From Cytidiella melzeri (taxonomy: Eukaryota; Basidiomycota; Agaricomycetes; Polyporales; Irpicaceae), in assembly GCA_022592445.1 (NCBI GenBank), contig JABYQR010000052.1, forward strand, positions 1 to 64,000: a DNA stretch of 64,000 nt. The letters are read 5' to 3'. This document shows positions 57,973-64,000 of this stretch, in pieces; position 1 is the stretch's first letter, and the number at the start of each line of letters is the position of its first letter. Position numbers and translations under genes: made by a program. Below the pieces are notes generated by a model. That model made no database searches. It was given only the letters and a program-made list of their open reading frames with translations, and had not been told where the DNA came from.

Positions 57973-60900
57973 ATGTCAGACGGTGTCGAGATGTAAGTTC
58001 AGCTCTCCCTCGAGCTTCAATTTTTGACTCATAACGCAAATCAAAAGCCATTCCGTGTCGAAAGCTTCGGCCCCAAGCAATGTCAAGCTCAACAAGTACT
58101 CCAGCGAGCTCACTCAAAACAAAGCACGCTTAAGTTCAACAGCCACACGTCATTTTCGTACTAATCTGTCGGTTTGCAGATCCGCGGTGGGGCGCAGGCT
58201 ATGCGTACGTTCGTATCCGTAGCGAAATACGTGCCGTGATCTCATATTCCTGGTTCATTCAAGTGTACGCCGTTGGCTTGACGGAGGAGGACATGAACAA
58301 GCCGCAGGTCCGTATCCGTTGACTGGATACGAAGTATGACTAGACCTCCCTAATACAGATTGGTATCTCTCCGATATGGTGGGAGGGTAAGCTCGCAGAT
58401 CTTCATCAAACAAATGTATTTGCTAAAAATAAATTAAAATAGGAAACCCCTGCAATTCACATCTTGTATGCCCTCTACGTCTTCCCATGGAAAGTGCTGG
58501 TTGAACTGACACATCGTAGCTGGAACTCGCCCAGAAGGTCAAGGAGGGGTGCTCGCAGGAAGGTCTCGTCGGTTTGATCTTCAGCACTATCGGTATCAGG
58601 TACGCACACCGCGTTGAAGGTTAACAGCATGCCACAACTGGACTGTTTGCGCACTAGCGATGCTATTACTATGGGTACCGACGGTACGTAGCGATGCTAT
58701 GACTATGGGTACCGACGGTACGTAGCTGACTTCCTCGTGCTTTAGGTATGCGTTACTCGTAAGTGCCTAACCTTTGGCATAGATACCTGCCACCTACCTC
58801 GTTTCTCCACAGGCTCCCGAGTCGTGATATTATCGCCGATTCGATCGAGGCGGTATGTCTTCCTAAAAGTCATCTGTCCATCATTGACCTTAAGTTGAGG
58901 CACTTGCAGGTCGTAAAGGTATTCCTTCAAGAGACCATTACCATAAGGCATTGATCATGAATCTACCAACTCAAGGGCCAATACTACGACGGAAATATTT
59001 CGATCCCAGGGTACTCACTCTCATCTCCCGCACCCACATGCTCTGAACCTGATAATCATTTCATCAAAACAACAGATGCGACAAAAACATGCCTGGCACG
59101 CTCATGGCTGCCGTCCGCCACAACCGCCCCACGATCATCGTCTACGGTGGTACGATCCAGCCTGGCGTCCGGACCGTCGACTGCCCTGCTCTCGGGTACA
59201 AGAAGGGTGACGACATGACCGCGGTAGACGCTTTTGAGTCCTATGGCGCGTTCATTACGGGTAAGATCAGCGAGGAGGAGAGGTTTGATGTAGTGAGGCA
59301 CTCGTGCCCGGGAGCTGGCGCGTGCGGCGGCATGTTCACGTACGTGTGCAGTGTGTCTCATGCGTAAGGAAGACTAAAGAGGGTATCGAGGTAGTGCTAA
59401 CACGATGTCGAGTGCGCTGGAGGTTCTGGGAATGTCGTTGCCTTACTCGTCGAGTATCCCGGCTGTATACCAAGGTATGGGTGTATATCTGGCCGCCAGT
59501 AACGGTTGTTGACTATAACGTAGAAAAGGCCCAGGAATGCTACAAAGCCGCACAGTACATGAAGAAGCTGCTCGAAAAGGATCTCAAGCCAAAGTGCGTC
59601 GCCACCAACCTGCGAAACCTGTAAATATCAGCTGACGCTTTCCCTAGGGATATCCTGACCCGCAAGTCTTTCCTGAACGCTATTACCATCGTCAACATCA
59701 TCGGTGGCTCCACCAATGCCGTAAGTCCTAACCGCATCCCAAGCATAAGCCAAATTTACAGGTTCCCACCTCCAGGTCCTCCATCTCCTCGCAATGGCCC
59801 GTGCCGCAGACGTCGACCTCAACATCGACGACTTCCAAGCCGTCCGCGACAGGACGCCCTGGATCGCCGACCTCAGGCAAGTATTATCTCTCGCATACCT
59901 CCATCCCCAATTCTCCCATCTCATCATTTTCCCCTCCCTCCCTCCCTCCCTCCCTTCCTCAGACCTTCCGGCAAGTACGTCATGGAAGATCTCCACAAAG
60001 TCGGCGGCATTCCCGCGCTCGTCAAATACCTCCTCAAGAACACCGACCTCATCGACGGGGGCCAGCTGACGGTGACAGGAAAGACGCTCGCGGAAAACTA
60101 CGCGGACGCACCCGAGCTCAATTTCGACACGCAGCAGGTCGTGAGGCCGTTGGAAAACCCGTTGAATGAGAGTGGGCATTTGACGATTTTGAGAGGAAAT
60201 TTGGCGCCGGGGTCCGCCGTGGCGAAGTTGACGGGGAAAGAGGGGTTGAGGTTTGAGGTGAGTTTAAATACTTATTGCGAGTGGGGATGCAGTTGTGGGG
60301 TGTGGCAATAACTGGTATTTAAAGGGCAGTGCAAAGGTTTTTGACAAGTAAGTTGGAAGAAATCTCTTTGGGCTCAGAGAGTAGATTCTGAATGCAGCGG
60401 ACTCTAGGCTCGATGACTTCTACCCCGCGCTCGAGAAGGGAGAGATCACCGTAGGAACTGTGGTGATCTTCCGTTACCAAGGACCGAAAGGTGCGCCTGG
60501 TATGCCTGAGGTCAGTCGCCCTTGCCATATTGCTGCTGAGCGAAGCAGCGACCGATAACGTAAAACCTACAACTCTAGATGCTCGGTCCTACAGGTGCCC
60601 TCATGGGCGCCGGACTCGGAGGAAAGACGGCTCTAATCACAGACGGCCGATTCTCTGGTGCCTCCCGCGGTTTCATCATCGGTGCGTGTCTACTCATCTT
60701 GAATCACTGGGCGACTCACCGGCATATATGCAGGACACGTAGTCCCTGAAGCTATCAATGGCGGGCCCATCGCGCTCGTCAAGGACGGCGACAAGATCGT
60801 GATCGATTCTGCCAAAAGGGAGATCAACTGGCTCGTTGACGAGGAGGAGCAGGCGAAGAGGAGGAAGGAGTGGGAGGCGTCTGGGAAGGACCAAATTCGT

Positions 60901-61038
60901 GAGAAAAGGGGTGTGTTGTATAGGTATGCGAGGGATGTCGCGGTAAGTTGTCGTGCTTTCTCTCCCTTCTTGGGGTGTGACTGACGTATCATTCCTTGCG
61001 TCCTGTAGCCGGCGAATGTTGGTGCATACACAGACTGA
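57973..61038 (+). CDS. ILV3: Dihydroxyacid dehydratase
   Basis: ATG at 57973 (MSDGVEI), stop TGA at 61036-61038, more than ten short introns. Landmarks in order: [52 protein letters not shown] (cluster Cys), [46 protein letters not shown] (cluster Cys), [14 protein letters not shown] (cluster Cys), [56 protein letters not shown] and [16 protein letters not shown]. All three Fe-S cysteines are present. It dehydrates dihydroxy-isovalerate and dihydroxy-methylvalerate in valine and isoleucine synthesis. The first intron-bearing N-terminus shows no clear mitochondrial presequence, so it may be a cytosolic paralogue or the true start may lie upstream. The second intron seems to use a GC donor at 58124. 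Confidence 0.93.
58025..58031 (+). promoter_or_regulatory. Gcn4/Cpc1-type site TGACTCA in ILV3 intron 1
   Basis: A perfect TGACTCA (58025-58031) about 50 bp after the ATG, inside the first intron. Fungal amino-acid genes are often controlled by Gcn4/Cpc1 through this core; a functional role here is inference. Confidence 0.3.
58657..58724 (+). repeat. 34-bp tandem duplication spanning an ILV3 micro-exon and its splice sites
   Basis: Two adjacent 34-bp units (58657-58690, 58691-58724) with one mismatch. Each contains a TAG acceptor context, a 26-nt exon coding for DAITMGTDG (DAMTMGTDG in the second copy) and a GTACGTA donor. Using either one alone keeps the ILV3 frame. Confidence 0.85.
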
Positions 61039-61265
61039 AGGGCGTGCTGAAGTGCGATGAACAAAGCGACAAGACAAAACACCATGTATATGTGAGACTC
61101 AACAATGTATCGATGCAAATAGAGTGTGTGGTATGCTCGCTGTCAAATACAAAAAGATATAGAAATGTCCAGAACGTGAACATCTGTTACTGGTCGTAAG
61201 TATCCATCGCTGACTATCAGAAGGGTAAGAGCGTACCGTGGGTGAGAATAGTCAACGAAATAATC
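61039..61265. other. Convergent intergenic region
   Basis: 227 bp between the ILV3 stop and the stop of the minus-strand membrane protein; two 3' UTRs. Confidence 0.5.
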
Positions 61266-61908
61266 TCATGACGCCCTCGGTATCACCATCTCGGACGATC
61301 TTCGATGGTGCATTCCTGGTAGGTGACCATTCGTCGTTGGCGACGAGGATTCTGGGGACGTCGCTAGCGGGAGCGCTGAAGGCGCAGAGGTCGAATGAGG
61401 TATCTCAGGAACATGCTCCAACCTCTCAGGCCCCTCCTTTGACGTCGGCGACCCGCCGGATATGTATTCTGCCTCTGTCATCGGGATTGTGCGTGCGTGC
61501 TGTGGTAGCTCTGATCCATGCAGTTTGGGATCGTCGTAGACTTTGGCGCCAGGCTCGAGCTCGCCCCCGACGATGGCGGGGTCAGGTGGGATGATGAAGG
61601 CCTCCTTTTTCTTTGGGGGGTCGAGCATCTCTCGGTGGCTCTTGAACCCGAGGGCGCGGGCACGCTTTTCGCGACGATGGCGTTTGTAAAAGTATATTAT
61701 AAAGCCTACTATCCATGCGAGGCCAACCAGGCCGCCAGAGATGGCGCCCGAAAGGAGAGGTGTCAGTGCGCGGTGGCTGGATGGGAGGTAGAAACAGTGG
61801 TCAGCGGCAAAGTGACGTCAAGCGAGGAGGAATATGTGCGCACCCATGTAGAGAGGCCTCCTCTGACTGTTGTGACGACTCGGAGATGAGTACGTTACTG
61901 GGAGGCAT
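61266..61908 (-). CDS. Small single-pass membrane protein
   Basis: ATG at 61908 (MPPSNVLISESSQQSEEASL), one intron of about 70 nt (donor GTGCGC near 61849, acceptor ATCCAG near 61778), stop at 61266-61268. Residues about 30-50 form one transmembrane helix (LLSGAISGGLVGLAWIVGFI), followed at once by a strongly basic stretch (YKRHRREKRARALGFKSHRE), which predicts a cytosolic C-terminal tail of about 130 residues rich in Pro, Ser and charged residues. No signal peptide cleavage site is obvious before the helix. The layout resembles the short Ser/Thr-rich plus single-TM proteins common in mushroom genomes; no function known. Confidence 0.65.
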
Positions 61909-62472
61909 TGCTCTGGGTGAGGGTTTAATGTGAGGGTGTTATGTGCACAAGAGTATGCCGGTTCCTGAAGCTTGAAGGCCAAAGGGGAACTTAACTCCTA
62001 GGGACAGTACGATCGGCGGGTAGAGCTCGATATGGCAAGAGCGGAGGGCTGAGTTCAGACTTGAGCCGCTCTGTTACCAAGAGATATCCGCTACTCTTTC
62101 CTCAAAGGTGGTCGTGGTGGTGAGAGGGAGAGGTTTCACGTTCATGCAAGACATTCTTGGCCATTGGAGCCTCTGCCGCCAATGACCGAGTGCTGGGTTG
62201 ACGCCCCGAGCCAAGACGCATTACTTTTATCATAGCACATTACGTAAGCTACAGAAGCTGTGGTTCGACTCTCACGTCGCATGGACTCGGAATGTTTGAG
62301 TATAACGTTACTTTCGTCTAATTCAGATTGCGTTCGCTGCCTATTTAAATAGATGCGAATAGTAGTTGACAAGGCTATGGTTTGCAAGCACCGACACACC
62401 ATCAATCCGCCCTTGCTGATCCACGAAGAGGCATAGACAACGGATAAAGTTGATGCAGCATATCGTTTATGC
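61909..62472. other. Intergenic region
   Basis: 564 bp between the membrane protein start and the ETF-alpha stop (both minus strand). Promoter of the former and 3' UTR of the latter; nothing else is seen. Confidence 0.4.
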
Positions 62473-63630
62473 CTACTGCTGTGACTTGAGCTTCTCAACA
62501 AGCTCTGGTACTACTTGGTACAAATCAGCAACCAGACCGACATCCGCGACTTGGAAGATGGGCGCATCTGGGTCCTACAAGCAAAATTGTTCATTCAACG
62601 AACACCGTTTCACATTCAAACGACGTACCTTGTTAATTGCAACAATAAGCTTCGAGTCCTTCATGCCAGCAAGATGCTGTATAGCGCCTGATATACCCAG
62701 CGCCATGTACAGCTCTGGTGCGACGACCTTGCCGGTCTGACCCACTTGCAGGGAATTGTCCGCGTAACCTGCATCTACAGCAGCGCGAGACGCACCAATA
62801 GCAGCCCCAAGGACGTCGGCGAGGGGCTCAAGAGTTTTCTTGAACGTCTCTGCATCCTTCAACGCGCGACCGCCGGAAACTACACGGCTTGCAGCGCCGA
62901 GTTCTGGCCGGTCAGATTTTGTGAGCTCGGTCTTCACATGCTCAGTCGGCAGATTGGAGACGTCTATGGCGTCCACTGGATGAGCCTCCACCTCCGCGCC
63001 ATCTGACGATGCTGCAGAGAATGCAGTGGAACGGACGGTGAAGAACTTGAATGGGAGAGACGACGGTGCGCGTACAGTGGCTATTGCGTTTCCTGCGTAA
63101 ATAGGCCGTGTGAAGGTAGTGCTGTCTGACGAGGAGTCGTGTTGGACGGAGGTGACGTCCGAGACGGCTGGAACATCAAGCTTGGCTGCAACTCGAGGCA
63201 GAATCGACTTGGCAGCGGAAGAGTGTGCTGAAACGACGTGAGTGTACGGAGAGCCCGATGAGAGGAGCTTTTCAAACAAAGGTGAGACCGTCTCGGGCAG
63301 GGGTGGTGTGTATTGGGGTGAGGATGCGTGAAGCAGTCCCGTCAACCCTTTAAGCCTGCCAAACTTATCAGTACACTGAGTGAGGGGACAGCGAATTTGT
63401 TGTGCTTACTTCTGTGCCTTTGGTAGGACTTCCTTAACCTCTTCTACAGACCCGACCAAAATCCCAGTGACTTGTCCTCCAAGCTTTTCAGCTGCAGTCA
63501 GAGCGGACAAGGAGGCGGAATCAACTACCCCACCAGCGTGTTCGAGGTAAACGAGCGCATGAGGGTTTGCGGCAGTCGCGTATGTCCTGAACGCTGGTTT
63601 GAAGAATGCTAGTGAGCGTACGCGCAGCAT
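62473..63630 (-). CDS. AIM45: Electron transfer flavoprotein alpha subunit, mitochondrial
   Basis: ATG at 63630-63628 ([20 protein letters not shown]), stop TAG at 62475-62473; an in-frame ATG at 63663 is also possible but the 63630 start gives a typical Arg-rich mitochondrial presequence. Introns near 63408-63347 and 62627-62577. N-terminal domain: [38 protein letters not shown]-terminal FAD domain: [79 protein letters not shown], then [20 protein letters not shown]. This includes the ETF-alpha signature with its FAD-binding residues. It passes electrons from matrix acyl-CoA and related dehydrogenases to ETF-ubiquinone oxidoreductase. Length (about 345 residues) is normal. Confidence 0.94.
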
Positions 63631-64000
63631 GAGGGGCGGACGTTGCTGCTGAGTACAATGCAAGAGGCAAGTTGTTGAAGAGCACCGGTGTGACGTCTTT
63701 GGATGACCGGCTTGTGATAGAGCGTCCCGCCAGATTCCCGCCTTCGCGCATCACACGCCACACCTCAGTCGGGGAAGTCGACTATAGCTGTTGTATATCT
63801 CCTTCAGTCACAATACAACAGCCTCACGACATCGAACTTCAACAGACGATAATGCATAGCGGGCGAAGTAGGAATACAATTAATACATAACACAGCATGC
63901 ACGAAAGGGCTATATCAAAATGAACTTCGAAGAGAGAAACACGGTGTTTGCAGCAGCTCTGCTAACGTACACAAAATGCACAACGTGCCGTGACCAGAAA
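63631..64000. other. Upstream region of ETF-alpha
   Basis: 370 bp to the window edge; presumed promoter. No further gene is visible. Confidence 0.4.

Noticed and set aside
62255..62275. GGTTCGACTCTC resembling a tRNA B box
   Set aside because: The T-stem does not pair and no A box lies at the right distance.

Overview
The window is nuclear DNA from a filamentous basidiomycete, most likely an agaricomycete. Genes are split by many short introns (about 45-70 nt, GT-AG with a few apparent GC-AG), proteins match conserved fungal housekeeping families, and the transposable elements (Tad/I-type LINEs with RNase H, Ty1/copia-type LTR elements, long-TIR DNA transposons, a Plavaka-like transposase relic, Gly/Lys/Asn/Glu-rich repeats) are of kinds familiar from mushroom genomes. 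No rRNA gene, tRNA gene, CRISPR array or bacterial-style operon was found.

Left part (1-29.7 kb), mostly host genes. A decayed gag-like CCHC zinc-knuckle ORF (1-1711, minus) is cut by the window edge. It is followed by a large unknown protein whose C-terminus looks like a HicA toxin fold (2348-5710, plus), a Nup50/Nup2-type nucleoporin with FG repeats and a RanBP1 domain (6061-8390, minus), an Mga2/Spt23-type membrane-anchored transcription factor (9635-13390, plus), and a Gyp1-type Rab GAP (13703-15743, plus). A gene-poor stretch of 3.6 kb follows. Then come a TDT-family (Ssu1/Mae1-like) transporter (19397-21034, plus), an unrecognised conserved-looking protein (21731-23434, minus), a cytosolic-looking AIM24-family protein (25169-26421, minus), a dead fungalysin (M36) protease gene (about 27.4-28.3 kb) and a DJ-1/PfpI-family protein (28891-29682, plus).

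Middle part (29.7-57.8 kb), a transposon island. A long-TIR DNA transposon with 255-bp inverted repeats and a 9-bp target duplication (29760-42376, Mutator-like) landed 68 bp past the DJ-1 stop. A nearly full-length 9.9-kb LINE (29930-39798, poly(A), 15-bp duplication) then jumped into its left TIR. The right TIR preserves the uninterrupted empty site. The inside of the DNA transposon carries a helicase N-terminal fragment and an RNase H ORF fragment. Next is a Plavaka-like transposase relic (42764-45772) broken in frame by a 1.45-kb gag-only copia-type element (43319-44764, 5-bp duplication) and by a 491-bp solo LTR (44991-45481, 5-bp duplication). Then come two minus-strand relics of multicopy fungal ORFs, a 1-kb inverted repeat of low-complexity Gly/Lys/Asn/Glu coding sequence (50.4-51.5 kb), a WLM (Wss1-like) protease gene with a frameshift whose intron holds a 5'-truncated LINE exactly at the splice acceptor (51.8-54.1 kb), and a TA-flanked MITE (57054-57761).

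Right part (57.9-64 kb), host genes again: dihydroxyacid dehydratase ILV3 with a duplicated micro-exon (57973-61038, plus), a small single-pass membrane protein (61266-61908, minus), and the electron-transfer flavoprotein alpha subunit (62473-63630, minus). The host genes are independent single-gene units, as is normal in fungi. No defence island or novel multi-gene system is evident. The most unusual signals are the HicA-like fusion, the duplicated ILV3 micro-exon with splice sites, the splice-site-regenerating LINE insertion and the clean nested-transposon stratigraphy.
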